From Anodontia alba (Eukaryota > Mollusca > Bivalvia > Lucinida > Lucinidae), in contig OZ024837.1 of NCBI GenBank assembly GCA_964016985.1, positions 35,123,622-35,187,621 on the forward strand: a stretch of 64,000 bases of DNA, in the 5' to 3' direction. Shown here piece after piece: positions 11,001 to 26,700 of this stretch. Both the position numbers and the translations under genes were made by a program. The notes below the pieces were generated by a model that was not told where the DNA came from, did not search any database, and saw only the letters and a list, made by a program, of their open reading frames with translations. The first letter of the stretch is position 1, and each line of letters opens with the position of its first letter.

Positions 11001-14000
11001 AATTCTGGAACTTTACTTTGCTCATGTATATCAGGACATTCTTTGTTCGTCGATATGCGGTATTATTACTCCAGATAATGTACCTTTTTTTTTTTTTCAA
11101 CCGAAATGTGTTATATTTTTTTCTAATTTCTCTACAAAACAAAATATGTTGTGAGTACCTGAAGCACTTCTAATGAGTAGCCACATCGTATTATTTTTTA
11201 GAAATAAAACATTATAACAATATCTGGATCAATAAAAAAATACTGCATAAATTAGCGAAATGTACTGTCCATTCATACACTCCATCACGGAAACATGCCT
11301 ATAAAATTTTGACCCCCTTAAACCCCACCTTTATATTGTAAAACGGGGGTTTACAGGGGTATGCATTATTTTTCTTATTTCTGCTCAAAACATAGATTGT
11401 GGATACTCGTTAGAACCGCCTCGGCGAGGCGGTTCTAACGAGTACCCACAATCTATGTTTTGAGCAGAAATATAAAAAATATCAGAGTTTTGTATTTGAA
11501 AATTTTCAGTTTTTGGAGGTGAAATTTTCAATATATTTGAATAGGCGTATTTCCGTAATGTTAAGAAAGTGAAGTTTACTAAGATGTATGTCAGAATTTA
11601 CTATGACGATTAGTTAATTATACTATCATAAAAGATACAAAAAATGCTATAATGATGATTTGTAACTTATACTATCATAAAATATAAAATTTATTAGATC
11701 TAGGTGACCATTCAAGACGGGTAGTAATTTCCCTTTGGCCGTAATAATACATGCAATTTAAAAGTCAGTTATTAATTTTTCATCTTTAAGGATATTTTCC
11801 TCTTTTCTGAAGTGTAGCATTACCTTATGGACGCAGACACGCAATCAGAGATTCAAACAAATTGTATCGCGTTGCATTCGTATACTTCTGGAGAGTTATC
11901 TGTTAAACGGTAATTTCATTTCATTGTGGTGTTTATTTGATTCTTTGATAAAAATGGTTATAAAACAGTTGGTAATTAAAAATAAAGTTAAGTACTATTC
12001 ACAAAATCTTGATTTATGCCATTATATAATTGCATACACCACGATTTTAAGAATAGTACTTAACTTTTGCTTTTGTTTTATTTGGTTAGTTTTAGTTTAG
12101 ATTTTGGTTATTCTGTTTAGGTGAATTATTTATTCTCATATAGCAGGATTCAAATCTAACTTATGTTATAAATAGATGAAGTCAGAATGCTAGCTGACCA
12201 GTAAATATGACTGTCCTAGTAGTAAATATAGCAAGTAACTAGCCTTGTTTGCTCCAATAGTAGTCAAACTAGTAATAATTACTAGATATTTCTTTCAGTA
12301 ATACCCCCTCTTATCCGAACATTACAAAAACACGCCTATTCAAATATATTGAAAATTTCACCACCAAAAACTGAAATTCAGATAAAAATTCTGATTTTTT
12401 TCATATTTCTGCTCAAAATATAGATTGTGGGTACTCGTTAGAACCGCCTCGTCGAGGCGGTTCTAACGAGTACCCACAATCCATGTTTTTGAGCAGATAT
12501 AAGAAAAACAATGTATACCCCTGTAAACCCCAATTTTACAATGTAAAAGTGGGGTTTAAGGGAGGTCAAACATTAAGAAAATACGCCTATTCAAATATAC
12601 TGAAAATTTCACCACCAGAAAATGAAAGTTTTCAGATAAAAATGTTGATAATATTCATATTTCTGTTCAAAACATAGATTGTGGGTACTCGTTAGAACCG
12701 CCTCGCAGAGTTCAAACGAGTACCCACAATCTATGCTTTTGAGCAGAAATAAGAAAAAAATGTATACCCCTGTAAACCCCAGTTTTACTATATAAATGTG
12801 GGGTTTAAGGGGGTCAAAATTATATAGGTATGTTTCCGTAATGATTATATAGGTATGTTTTCGTGATGAGCTATAATATATTCTACAGTTACCAGTGCGT
12901 CTAAAGGGGTTCGTTAAAGGCCCTGATAAGTCTGTGCAAGGGCTCAGGTCAATCTGGACCTTTGCTGTTAGTATATGCGGTAAGAATCATTTTCACACAT
13001 AACGCATACTTTCTGTTGTTTTTGTAGCAGTTGGTCACCTGAAGCGGATAAATCTTCAACGTTGAAGTCGTGGGATGTGTTTCGTGTTGTGAACAAAAAG
13101 AAAAGCAGAGATTTTGATGACAATTATTTAAACCTGTCAAAGAAAATTGTGAAAGTTATTGTCAGTATATTTTTGTCTCTGGTCATCCTCGTTATGACTA
13201 TGATCAGCAAGAGCACATTATTTCTCATAACGTCAAACATTTACACCAATGTGACGTTAGAATGTACGTGGTCATCGGAAACGGAAGTGACATCATGTGT
13301 GAGAGTTCCCGCTGATCGCGCAAAATCTGGAAATTTCCATCCCTCTCAAGGTGTTGAAGTACGCTGGCTGTGGGCTCTTTACATTGTTGTGTGCACACCA
13401 TGTACTTTCACTTTCTTTAAATGTCTTTGGAGAATGTGTTTTAAGAAAACCAGAAATCCGACCATCAGGGTCTTATTGTTGGTAAGTAATGCGTATGATT
13501 TTACCTCATTGATATTCATAAGCTATATTAGAAATCTCATTGGTCGACAGCATAGTGTCAGGTTACCAATATTACACTCGCAAATGATAATACTCTCTGG
13601 CGTCTTTTCGGCAAGCGCATTTCACCTTCAGGGTAATATTACCGTTGCAAGTACTATCATCAGCTGGTGAGGTCATTGCTGTCAGTGCAGTTTCAATTGT
13701 AATAGTTCTATACAATAAAACAACTGTGTCACTTGTAGTGGGTAGTATGAGGATTTGTTCACACACGATAATTAATGTAACCCTCGAGTGAACAAATCGT
13801 CATATTACACTTGCTCAAGACCAATAACTGTACATGTATAATGGAACCAATACCGAACCAATACCGCGAGATCACCTTTTCGGGCATATCCGAACTGCGC
13901 ATGCTCAGACTACACTGTGCATGCGCTTAATCAGTTCAGAGCATGCGCAATTTACTAAAACAATGTTTGTGACATATTTCAATCAGCGATCCGCTCATGC

Positions 14001-14657
14001 TCCGCTTACACTGCGCCTGTGTGGAATATATATAGTCTGTCGAATTTTTTATCCATACAAATCTATAAGGTTCCCTTTGGAAACAGAGAACATACAAAAA
14101 CACAAAAAATGGCGTCTAGGTTTTATTAAAGTCTCTTCATATACAGCGGTGTTGCTGCAAGGCTGTACTATACGTCCCGTAGCTCCGGCTTAAACTGCAT
14201 TCAATATTCAAAGTAACAAAAACAAGGGCTGAATAATCCTAAAGGAAATAAAATATAATCTGTACTATGATGAAGTACAAGAAGACGTTTACCAGCCGCC
14301 GCAAGACACTTAACCCTTGTCCTACTGAATCCGGATATATCCTACCTTTGCAAACAGTGAAGATCCAGATCAGTTGGCTTCTGAAGAAGCCAACTGATTT
14401 GGATCTGCACTGTTTGTCATTAAGTATGTGAATTTGTATCAAAATCCTGGATCAAGTAATCTGATTGGCTTAAAATTAGATTTGGGCGTGGCATCTTAAT
14501 TTATTCAGCATGGCAAGGGTTAACACTTATAGACTAACACAAGCATAATATCTTTTGAACCTACGTTTTACAGACAAGGCCAAATGAACAAAATGTTAGA
14601 ATTTGTATGGAAAAAGGATACTCTCCGTTGGGAGGCAACTTTGTCATTTGTTTTTTC

Positions 14658-14705
<48 letters not shown>

Positions 14706-17700
14706 TCTCTTCTCTTTGAAAAGGGGTCTGTTCTGAAAGGAAATTAATTTTTGGCCTTTTTATAGTAAAATCTTTTTCAGAAGGGACATGGTGTGTCAGA
14801 AAGCAAGCAGGAAGTCACAAAAGTTGTCTCATTTGTAAAGTATGGCAGAAAAACTACCAGGTGTATCAAATCCGTTTAAATAATTGTAGAAAGCACGAAG
14901 CCTGCTTGTGCGATTTCGATATGATATAATCTGTGATTGGTCTCGCCATGTAAAAATATGTCTCCGGGAATATGCGTACAGGGAAGCTTTGATCAGCCTG
15001 CGCATCCGGGCGTTCACTGTCCACTGACAGAAGCACTGGATACTACAGACTGTATAAATGGACAGCAAAGGCCAGGGCCCAGTTGTTCAAACGATGTCGT
15101 TAGTTAACGATTCGTTAAAATTTACATCAAGTGATACGCAAATATGCTGAAATTTTTTGCTGAAAAAATGTGAGTGCAAAAGCTACTCACATTTTTTCAG
15201 CAAAAAATATCAGAATATTGTGTATTGAATCCGCTAAAACAGTTAATGAAATTACCCTTAACGAGCTCGTTAAGCTAACGACGCTTTGAACAACTGGGCC
15301 CAGATCATTTTGCGCATATTCGAAGACTCTTTTTCGCTAGAATCTCCCAAAAGGCTATCTTGTATTCGCGATGAACTGGTCTGCCATTCACTACTCTAAA
15401 CAGAAAAAAAAATGTTCCAAGAGGAGCAAATCCTTTCCGTTTCGAGTAGACCCATTTTCTGAGTTGACTCCCTTGAAGCAGCTTTCTTGACTTGCCTATC
15501 CTCATTATGTCTGTATTTCGTAAATTATATGTACATGCACGTTGGTTTCTTTTGTGTAAGACAACAGTAAAACCAATCAGTCTAAATTATTTTATCAGTT
15601 TGGCCGCTTTGAGCGAAAAAGTGCCGTTGAGCATGCGCAAAATGCACAAAACTAGATCGTTCTGCGCATGCGCAAAGTCTAATCCGGGACTGTTCTCCAT
15701 TCATACATGTTGTAGTACTTGTATTGAATGATTCTGTCAGCGGACAGTGAAGACCTTGATCAGAGTGCGCGGATGCACAGGCTGATCTGGACCCTTGCTG
15801 TCCGCATGTGCCCGAAGACACGTTTTCGTATGGCGCGGCCTAGTTCATGTAACCTAGGTCGATCTTAAGTCACTCATATATCGCGACATTCGAAAGTTGA
15901 CCTTTTGGGCATATGGCTACAGAAAATTCCGCATCATTCCGTATTGACCAAGCCTTTTCCTGTTTCTGTTTGTGGATATATTCTGCTTTACATATGCAAT
16001 CTGCCAACAAAAGCTAAGAGCTAATGCGAAGGATTCTATAGGCCGCGTCAAGCGAAAAAGTGCTTTCGAACATCACGAAAACACGCCTATATAATTTTGA
16101 CCCCCTTAAATCCCACTTTTATACAGTAAAACTGGGGTTTACAGTGGTGTACATTACTTTTCTTATTTCTGCTCAAAACATAAATTGTGGGTACTCGTTA
16201 GAACCGCCTCGACGAGGCGGTTCTAACGGGTACCCACAATTTATGTTTTGAGCAGAAATATGAAACATATCAGATTTTTTATCTGAAAATTTTGATTTTT
16301 CGGTGGTAAATTTTTCAATATATTTGAATAAGCGTGTTTTCGCTATGACAACGCAAAATGCGCATATCCAAAGCAGCCTGTGTATGCGCAAAGTATTTTC
16401 CGGGCCTTTGCTCTCCATTTATATATTCTGCAGTATATCATTATTCTGTTAGCGGACAGCGAAGGCCCTGATCATACTGCAAGAATGCGCAGGCTGATAT
16501 AGGCTTTCGCTCTCTGCATATGCCCCAAGAAACGTTTTTGCATGGCTCATCTAGATTCTCGCTGTCCAAATGCATATGGAAGAGACACGTTTTCATGGAC
16601 TCTTTCATTTATTTTATCCCATCTATATACTTAATTTCCACTCATTTATCGAATACTTATTTCTCTTTAAGGGACTAAATGAAGGAATAAATATGGGCCG
16701 CGTCAGGCGAAAAAAAGCCTTCGAGCATGCGCAAAAATGTGCGGATTCACATCATCCTGCGCATGCGCAAAGTCTCATCCGGGCTTTTGCTCTCCGTTAA
16801 ACTTTCTATAGTATCAAATGATTTGGGCAGCGGACAGCGAATGCCCTTATCAGACTGCGCATCCGCAAGGTCTTCGTTGTCCGCGTATTCCCCGAAGACA
16901 CAGTTTCACTTTGGCACGGCTCATATAATCTTGTCCGGTGACCTGAGGCTTCTGGTTTCCAGCTGTCTTACATCGAATAGAAAATTGATACCAGAAGTCA
17001 CAGGTCATCGGACAAGGTTATATTTATACTAATACTCAAAAGATGACATTATAAAATGTTTTATTATTATTACAGGTTCTTGCTATTGAAACTCTACAAA
17101 CGGCGGGAATGTGTCTTTTCGCTTTTTATGTTCTTCCTTCCTTGGACCCAATCAGAGGCCTCGTTCTAACATTTGGAGTTGGTATAATTCCCGCCATTTT
17201 AAAGCTATTTGATCAACAATCCGAGGACGGGAGAAAATTTTACATTATTGTGACCGATATTCTAGCCGTCGTTTCGCAGATCTCTATACTCATTCTCTGG
17301 CCAATCAGAAACTTAATAGTGCAACAAGATATTGAACTAGTTTGGACTATCCCCATTTCATTACTGTTAATTTCACTCGGCTGGTGGGAAAATTATATCA
17401 ACAAGTTTACAAATATGGGTGCCATTGGTAAACGGTTGAACGAATTCAAACACAATGTACGGAGGATGAGGACCAAAATATATATCGTAGCTAGTTTCTG
17501 GAAGATTATTCTAAGTTTAGCTTTAATGACTGTGATGATGACAGCTGGTAGTTCATCCTGTCTAAAAGTTCTGTACTTCAGAGCAGATTTCGCATTTGAC
17601 TGCCCTCATATGCTCAATCCTGTTGGAGATAACGTGGTGTCAGAGGGGTACCACAAGGATCCTTTTTGGGTTGCCGCGATACAAGTCATTTCGTGTCTGT

Positions 17701-20700
17701 TGTGTTATGAGTTTTCTAAGACTGCCTGTAAGATCATGCTTCAAGTCGTTGGGTTTTCGTTACCATTAATGTTAGCCGCCCCTGTTCTGGCGGGGCTGTT
17801 TATAGCGAAATGTGAAACATGGAGCATGGACGGTACGTCCAACGGTTTGATGCCGTCGTATCTTTACTGGACGTGTGACATTCATGGGATTTCACGAGGT
17901 TTCCTCGATAGTTTGATTTCGGATTACCTTCTGCCAATATCGATAGCCTGGTGGCTCTCTTTCATGTGGGTAACGTTTCATATATGGTTGCCAAGAGTGG
18001 AGAGACTGGTTCAGACGGAACATCTTTTCGTGCAGCCGCTTTACTGTGGTGTAATGTTAGAACAATCCTTAATGCTGAACAGACGTCGGGATGACAAAGA
18101 CCGAGGGTTTCGAAGTTCCGATAAGGTAATTTTCTCCAAAACAACCTCTACGTATTCTTGAGCCACCTTAACGCTTAGCATGCTGGGGTATTTTTTAGCA
18201 CACGACATATTGATTTTTTTTTAAATTAGTTTCCAGAAAACAGGTTTTTTTGACATTCCATGCAAATTTTCTGTAACGGAGACAATTTGCCTGAAATGTC
18301 AAATTCTGTTTTCTGGGTAGATTACAAAAATACCATCAATACAACTATGTTGTCTACAGAATAAGCACAGTGATTGGTAAACATTAAACCATCTAAATAC
18401 GAATATAAGTAGCGATGACCCAGATCGGTACATCTTCTGCGTAATATGTCCAATACATTACTCTTCATCTCAATTACAGTATAACTTTAGTGACTTGAAT
18501 TTTGATAAATCGTTTACAGTGGCTAATTCAAACCCGTTTTTAAGTCCCTAAGACATTCTTCTGATCGCTCAAGTATAACAAAAATATTAGGGATATTTTT
18601 GGGAATTTTTCTTATTTTCTCTTGGAAATGTATGTTGACAGTATTCATTAGAATCGCCTCAGGCGATTCTATTAGGTACACTCAACATACCATTAATTTA
18701 TGGAGGAACGAAAAGACATCGCTGCATTATCCCCATTTGCCTCCTGACCCGGCGCTGTGATAAACCATCAGTGGTCGAACTGCCCATGTTTAGAACCAAT
18801 TTCCATAGTCCCAAAGCTGTTTAGGTCATTGAAGTTCGACTTCATAAAGAGCTCTTTAACAATGTACAATAATTAGTTTAGCTCTTCCTTATCTGACCTG
18901 TTAAGAACTTCACTGAATGAATGTCTGTAACTTATCATTCGATTTGTTTGGTTGCTAGGGCTTCAGATCTTCTTGTTTCTGGAGAATGACACTCTGTAAA
19001 GTTTGAACGTACGAAATTAATGAAAATTCCACTGTTACTCTATATACAAACAACGAACGCAGAGATCAACATAAACTTGCTCAAAATATATCCTTGTCCC
19101 GTGACCTGAGCATTCTGGTTCCCAGTTGTATTATGTCAAAACGAAAACTGAAACCAGAAGTCACAGGTCACCGGACAAGGTTATAATTTTACCTATAGAG
19201 GCATGCATTTTGTTCAGGAATTTCGAGATACGTTTATTGGATTAATTTTAGATGTTTTCAAAAATACTTTACTGAGCCGTAAGAAAAGAAAAATACAAAG
19301 TCGTTTCATAGTTTGCCTCTTTTCAGATGAAAAAACTGACAACCTATGCTAACCTGAATGGACCTTACCCCACCCAGTTACCACCAACACCACGCGACCC
19401 ACCCAGACGGGAACCAGCTCCAATGATTTACGTCTGCGCAACAATGTGGCATGAGACGCAGAAGGAAATGTTACAAATGCTTACGTCAATATTTAGGTAA
19501 CATGAAAAGCATATATTAACTGCGCATGCCCAGACCTGACTACAGTGACTTAGTATTGTTATGGTAAAGGCGGTTCGCCTAGAGTTTATATGAAATTGTT
19601 ACATGATGGTGTTTCCGTGATCATTTTGTATATTTATGTAACCACGGAATGACATGGAGGTCATGAAAAATTTTGAATTGGCCGCCTATGTTCCTACCCT
19701 AAAGATTTCTGCATATTTTGTAGTCATTTTTACTATGTGAAAGTGAAAGTATTTATTTTTTTTCTAAACCGATGACTAGAATAAAACTTTGTGCATAGGT
19801 ACTTATGACATTTTTTGCATTAAATCATGACAAAAGCTTGCAAATTTTCTTCGTCTGTGTAAAGCGCCCAGCCCAAAAACGACTTTCTGAAAGATGTCGA
19901 AAGACATTAGAAAATTAATGATTAAAGTACATATTTAATATCTATTATTTTGTCAAGCCTACAGACTATGATGGGATTGCAGCTGCGCAGTTATTTACTG
20001 AGTTACCACTGAATAAACTTTCGGGGAAGGTATTGTTTTGTCTCTGTTCTGAAAAGGGTTATACTCGTCTGTGCTTTCGAAATCCCTTGGAAAGACGTTT
20101 TTCAGTTTGCATTTTTTTTCTGAAAGAAAACATTGATTTCTAACTGATTTTGCCTAACCAAGAACCATTTGATTGTCTTTTCTGTTTCTCTGCTTTGTTT
20201 TCAAATATTTGCCATAAACTTAACTTTATGACCAAACAATAAGTATGACCTATGCAATTGCTGTAGAAAATTGGATTTTTTGGGACATTTTTATTAGAAA
20301 ATATGTTTGCTTTTCTTTATGGGTTTTTATTTAGTGATGTTCCATAACAATATTGTGAAAATTTCAAAAGTTGTGAACAAGGGAAACTTGTTAAAAACCT
20401 GTTTCAAGTTCACCTACCCGACCAATTTCTGCATATTTTGCAGCCCGTTTTACTATGGGGAAAATAAAAGTACTGAATTTTTTTAAACCAATGTACAGAA
20501 TAAAAGTTTTTTGTTTACAAATAGTTACGACAAATGGTTTTACTTTAAATTATAACAAAGATTTGCAAATTTACTTCTTCTGTATAAAGTGCCAGGCAAA
20601 AATAAACTTTTCGAAAGATGTTGAAAGGAGAAGTAATGGAAAGCGCTCGCAAGAAGTTGTCATAAAACATGTCTCTTGTACAAAATGGCGGATACCAAGT

Positions 20701-23700
20701 GTATACTGTCCCCTTAATAAGTTAATTGGGGATATCATTTTTCCGTTTGTATCAGCTGTATCTGTAGGAAATGTTCAGCCGAGGACTTGTTTAATCCATT
20801 TTAGTCTGGAGATCCCAAAAGGATAATCAGTAAACAGTGCAGATTCAGATTAGATGCCGTAGAATGCAGCGTCTGATCAGTGTCTGCACTGTTTCCATTA
20901 ATTACAGGAATTTCTATAAAACATAGTAATAATAAAAATTAACCAGACACCCTGCTACTGGAAAAGATCATTTCAAAGAAGTATGGTAGAAAGAATCCAC
21001 TAGACGTTTGTTGGTTTATAAAACAAAAGTGTTTTTATTGCTTCCTATATGAATGACCAATCGTACAGTATCAGCTTTAAATGTGTCCATGGATGCATCG
21101 CTAGTGAATTTCTAATTTCAGGATGGATGATGATCAGTGCGCCAGAAAGAACGCTCAGAGGTTTTTTGACGTTGTAGATCCGGATTACTATGAATTCGAA
21201 GGTACATGTATATACGTTTTTCAGTAAGGTTTTACATATTATACGTCATGTGAACACCGTTATAATTTCTTATCATCCTGATTCCCAATTTTCTATCTAA
21301 AGTAGTAAGTGCTGTAAAAAAATCACAGTTTTTATAGTTATGTCCAAACCTCAGAAATAATTTATTAAATCTTTCTGTTTATTCAATGTCACTGAAATTG
21401 GACGGATGTAAAATTTGCGAAAAAACATGAGAGGTTCAGAAGTTGAACGCTTAAACTGTAACGTTCTGATTAGAAATCAAACTGGACAGTTAAGTTATTT
21501 TCCTATCTTTTACAGGGAGCATTTTTTTCTGTAAGAGTAGGCGCTCAAAAGGGGCCGAGGAGGGATTGGTTATGTGTGAAGGGTGTATTTCTTCGTTTTA
21601 AAATGTATAAGGTCTTAACTTCATTTTTACTATATGTGCATACCCTACGAAGAAGAGGCCATCACGAAAGCATGCCTATATAATTTTGACCCCCTTAAAC
21701 CCCACTTTTATATAGTAAAACTGGGGTTACAGGGGTACACATTATTTTTCTTAATTCTGCTCAAAATATAGATTGTGAGTATTCGTTAGAACCGCCTCGT
21801 TGAGGCGGCTCTAACGAGTACCCATAATCTATATTTTGAGCAGAAATATGAGAAATATCAGAATTTTTTTTTATCGGAAAATTGTCAGTTTTTGGTGGTA
21901 AAATTTTCAGTATATTTGAATAGGCGTGTTTTCGTAATGACAGTCCTTTCAAAGGTTGCATACCTCAAGTATGCCTGAAAGTTCCTTTTTATTTTAACTC
22001 TTCCAAAATATAAAGTATTAGATTCGTAAGTATTAAACCTATTATATACGCCTACTAAAATTCTGAGTCTTCTCTAGATAATGCACTTTTTAATCATTAA
22101 TAAATTTTGATATACTCCTTATTACAGTCGAACCTCAATGGCTCGAAAATCTTTGGGACCATGGAAATTCGTTCGAGGCATGGGTAGTTCGAGCCACTGA
22201 GTGTAATCATGGCACCAATTCAGGAAGCAAATAGCGATAATTTAGGGAAGTCTTTTAGATTTTCTACACAATGATTGTATGTTGAGTGTACTCATTAAAA
22301 TCGCCTCGATGAGGCGATTCTAACGAGTACACATAACATACAATTCCATGATAAAATAAGAAAAACATCATTAAATATTTGTTTTCTTGAGCTATTGGAA
22401 GAAATTTCTAGGGACTGAAAAAAGAGTTCGAATCATCCACGATAAACGAGCCATCCGTGTTCGAGCCATTGAGGTTATACTGTATTTATGAAATCGTATG
22501 TTGCGGGTACTCATCAGAGGCGCCTTCATCAGGTGCTTCTAATGAGTATCAACAACGTATGTTTTCGTCTAGAAATAAGAGAAAAGTATATCTGGGCATC
22601 CTTCTTGGCTACAGCTATAAACAAATTACGACCGCATGAAATATGGATTAAAGGAGAAACAAAAATAAAAATAATAATAAGTACATTGAAGAAAAGTGTA
22701 TGCGATACTTGTATAAAAAATTGATATAAATAACGAAAACAAAATTGGGTTTGATGTTTTAAAACGCCTAAAATTCATTTAATAATGTATATTGCTATAT
22801 GTCCCTATTGTCACTATATTTGTTGGTGGAATACGGGGGTAGACATTACACGGACCTGTTAACGTAACGATATAAAGAAAACAGTGATGTATTTTATTAT
22901 TTCCAGCACATATCTTTTTCGATGATGCCTTTGAGCCACACAACGATGACTCATATGAATATTACGTCAACAGTTTCGTTAGACAGTTGATTGAAACTGT
23001 CGACAAGGCCGGAAGGTAAATAACAATGGTTTTTTTTTGTTGTTTTTTTTTGTTGGGGGGAGGGGGGAGGGGTGGGGGCTCTATTCTCCAAAGACTTAAA
23101 GTTAGTCCTCTTGTTTGCTTAAGTATCTAAATATCCTGTTAACTATGAAACAGTCAGCAAAAAACGCATTTGTTTGAAAATCCTTTTGTCATTATAATTC
23201 TGATATAAGTAAATCCAAGGAATAATTTTACAGACTCTGACAGAACTTGGCTTTTCTGGAAATATAGAAATTAAAATTTTGAATGTCGTCCTATAACATA
23301 CCGGTTTTCTTCAGAAAATTAATTCAGGTGTCTGAAATATGTGATCGTTCAGTTTGAATTTTTAGAAACAATCCTGCAATGTTACGGGTACTGTACCCTA
23401 TCACACTAGTGGTTTTATACACCTGAATTTTTTGACACTGGAAATGCCTGCTTATGAGTGGCCATAGAAGGACCAATCTTAGGGAACTGAAAACATCCGT
23501 CTTGACTTTTTCTGGTGTTTTCATTCCTTTTCTCATCATTATTATTATTATTAGTAGTAGTAGTAGTAATAGTATGCCAAGAGTTCTGACTTCGAAAGAC
23601 TAATTCACCCTTCACAAACTTTTAGCAAATCAAATGAACTTATTTTATTCAACTTGTAGGTTCTTAAATCACCCTGTAGTTTGTATTTGTTAATTCTTAC

Positions 23701-26700
23701 ATCTACGCTGAATCTTTTACAGCAAAGTTCATAGAGTACCGATGAGGCTTGCACCACCAACAAAGTATCCGACGCCATTTGGTGGAAGACTTGAGTGGGC
23801 TCTTCCTGGTGGAAACAAGCTCATTGCTCATTTGAAGGACAAAGTTAAAATAAGACACAAGAAAAGATGGAGCCAGGTACGTTGAAAGATACTTTCCTTT
23901 CGTAATTTAATTGTATACAAATTAAACAATTTATACACATTAATGTAATACTTTGTGACAGTAAATACAAATATTATACTTTAAAATACTTCAAATTGCC
24001 AGTTACATAGCTGTGGACCCAAGGTTATTTACACGGTGTATTTATCTACATAGCACATTTAATATATATATATATACAAATGCTCCTGGTTAATGCAATA
24101 GTATTTGTGCGTTATCCAAATGTAATCACTTTCTTTTAATTAACAAAAAAGGCAGTTGGATGTGAAGTTTATTTTACAGTAAAGAAGAAAGATATTAATC
24201 ATACAGTATATGTTAATACAATAACCGGACACAATGACCATCTTTTGTAATGATCATTTTCTGTTACCTTACAACGGCAAATTCCGACATATAAACTGTC
24301 TTCCAGAATGATATAACCGAGCTGTTACTGGTGAACTTCTTGCTTATTAAGCGTAACATTTGCAGAAAAATGTTTCCGGTAATTTCAAAGGTTGATCTTT
24401 CATCACGAAAACCGACCTATATAATTTTGACCCCCCTTAAACCCCACTTTTATATAATAAAACTGGGGTTTACAGAAGTATACATCATTATCTTTCTTTT
24501 TTTACTCAAAAACATAGATTGTGGGTACTCGTTAGAACAGCCTCGCCGAGGCGGTTCTAACAAGTACCCACAATCTATGTTTTGAGCAGAAATATGAAAA
24601 ATATCAGAATTTTTTATCAGAAAATTTTCAGTTTTTGGTGGTGAAAATTTCAATGTATTTGAATAGGCGTGTTTTCGTAATGTTGCCCTGGAGTGTTTCT
24701 GAAGTGAAATTAAAGTAAACTATTTCAGGTCATGTATATGTACTACCTCCTTGGTCATCGCCTCGTCGGTCAAAATCTAGACGCAAGACGAAAGCAGAAC
24801 CTTGCAGACAATACTTACATACTTACTCTTGACGGCGATGTCGATTTCAAACCATCGGCTGTTCAGCTATTGGTTGACAGAATGAAGAAAAATGAAAAGG
24901 TTGGGGCTGCTTGTGGTCGCATTCATCCCATTGGAATGGGTAAGTCGTGTTTTGTCTAAATTCTTTATGCGAATCATGGCAAGGCCTTGTAGTAAACGTG
25001 TGTAAACTGCGTAAATGCATGTTGGAATAATCTTTGAATGTATAGAAAAAAAAAAACAAAAGACAGAAGATACCAGACTCCTTTACTTTGAGCTTTTCTT
25101 CTCCTGGTCCCGACAGTTTACAGCTCGTTTACCCTTATGTCATTTTATGTACATGGCATATATTATACTTAGTAAAGTTATTTCGACCTCTGTGACCTGC
25201 CAGCATGTCCAGGCTACCTTAGCATACTGCCAATTACTCGTATTAAACCAAATACATTGTGACTTCCGAGAGCTATTCTATTGTATTGTGTTTTATCACT
25301 AGTATACATTGTCTTTTTTTATATAATCAAAGTGATTTTATGTGAATGCAGTGCATTTGTACTGAAAGTTAATAAATTTCAGTACATTCGGGTTTATTAA
25401 AGGTGTATACCATCACGAAAATATGCCTATATAATTTTGACCTCCTTAAACCCCACTTTTATATAGTAAAACTGGGGTTTACAGTGGTATACATTATTTT
25501 TCTTATTTTTGCTCGAAAACATAGATTATGGGTACTCATTAGAACCGCCTCGCCGAGGCGGTTCTAACGAGTACCCACAATCTATGTTCTCACCGAGGCG
25601 GTTCTAACGAGTACCCACAATCTATGTTTTGAGCAGAAATATGAAAAATATCAGAGTTTTTTTATCTGAAAATTTTCAATTTTTGGAGGTGAAATTTTCT
25701 GTATATTGGAATAGGCGTGTTTTCGTAATGCATTCTGCAATTATTTAATTCTTTATATTCCCCAATTGTAGGCATTGCTGTTTAAATAAGCTGTACTTAA
25801 AGCTTCATTCAATTTTACAGGGCCAATGATATGGTATCAGAAATTTGAATATGCTATCAGCCATTGGTTACAAAAGGCAACGGAACATATGATTGGTTGT
25901 GTACTTTGCAGTCCCGGATGTTTCAGCATGTTTCGTGCATCATCTTTGATGGATGACAATGTGATGGGAAAGTATGCCACACTTTCGTCTCAAGCGAAGC
26001 ATTACATACAGTATGATCAAGGTATTTTAGTCTGCCTTCTGTTATGATAAGAGTATGATTTAAGTAGCTTAGCTGCTAACTTAACTACTAGCTGTAACTG
26101 TTATTCTTAATTTGATTTATTTGATTTTAATATATGGAAATACTATCCCATTTTATTCTAGTTGTGAAAGTTACTTTTATTTCGCTGTGCTTAGATACGT
26201 GAGGTGTTTTCAAACTAGATGTGTAAAAGTTGTCCACATTTGCCGAAAGACACGTTTTCGCATGGCGCGTCCCATATGCCATTTTTTACAATCAAAAAGA
26301 CACAAAGCTATTCTCTTTTAATACAATATAAAATGTTGTACATCCAACAATGTGCAATGAAATGGGAAATGAAATAAATTAGATTTCATATATTAACTTT
26401 CAATAAATGACTCAGTGCTTTGGACAGATGAATATGGTTCTAGTAGCTGTGGTCAATTCTATTTACTTCACATTGTCACTTAAGGGGACTAGATGCACTT
26501 GATAGTTTTTTAGCCATTTCGTATCAGAGAGACAATTATTGGGCTTCCGGTTTAACTTTCCCTTTTAAAAAGTGGTTCACTCTAAAAGAAAATAATTCCC
26601 TAAAAGAAAAAAACATATTTCGTTTTAGAGAAGAACTCTTTTCAGAAGAAAGGCAAACAATTATGTTAGGGTTGCTTCCACTGAAACTGTATATATTCCC

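Noticed and set aside
20455..20826. 123-codon open frame in a chitin synthase intron
   Set aside because: It starts inside a diverged direct repeat, has no recognisable motif and lies between two well-supported exons of another gene on the same strand.
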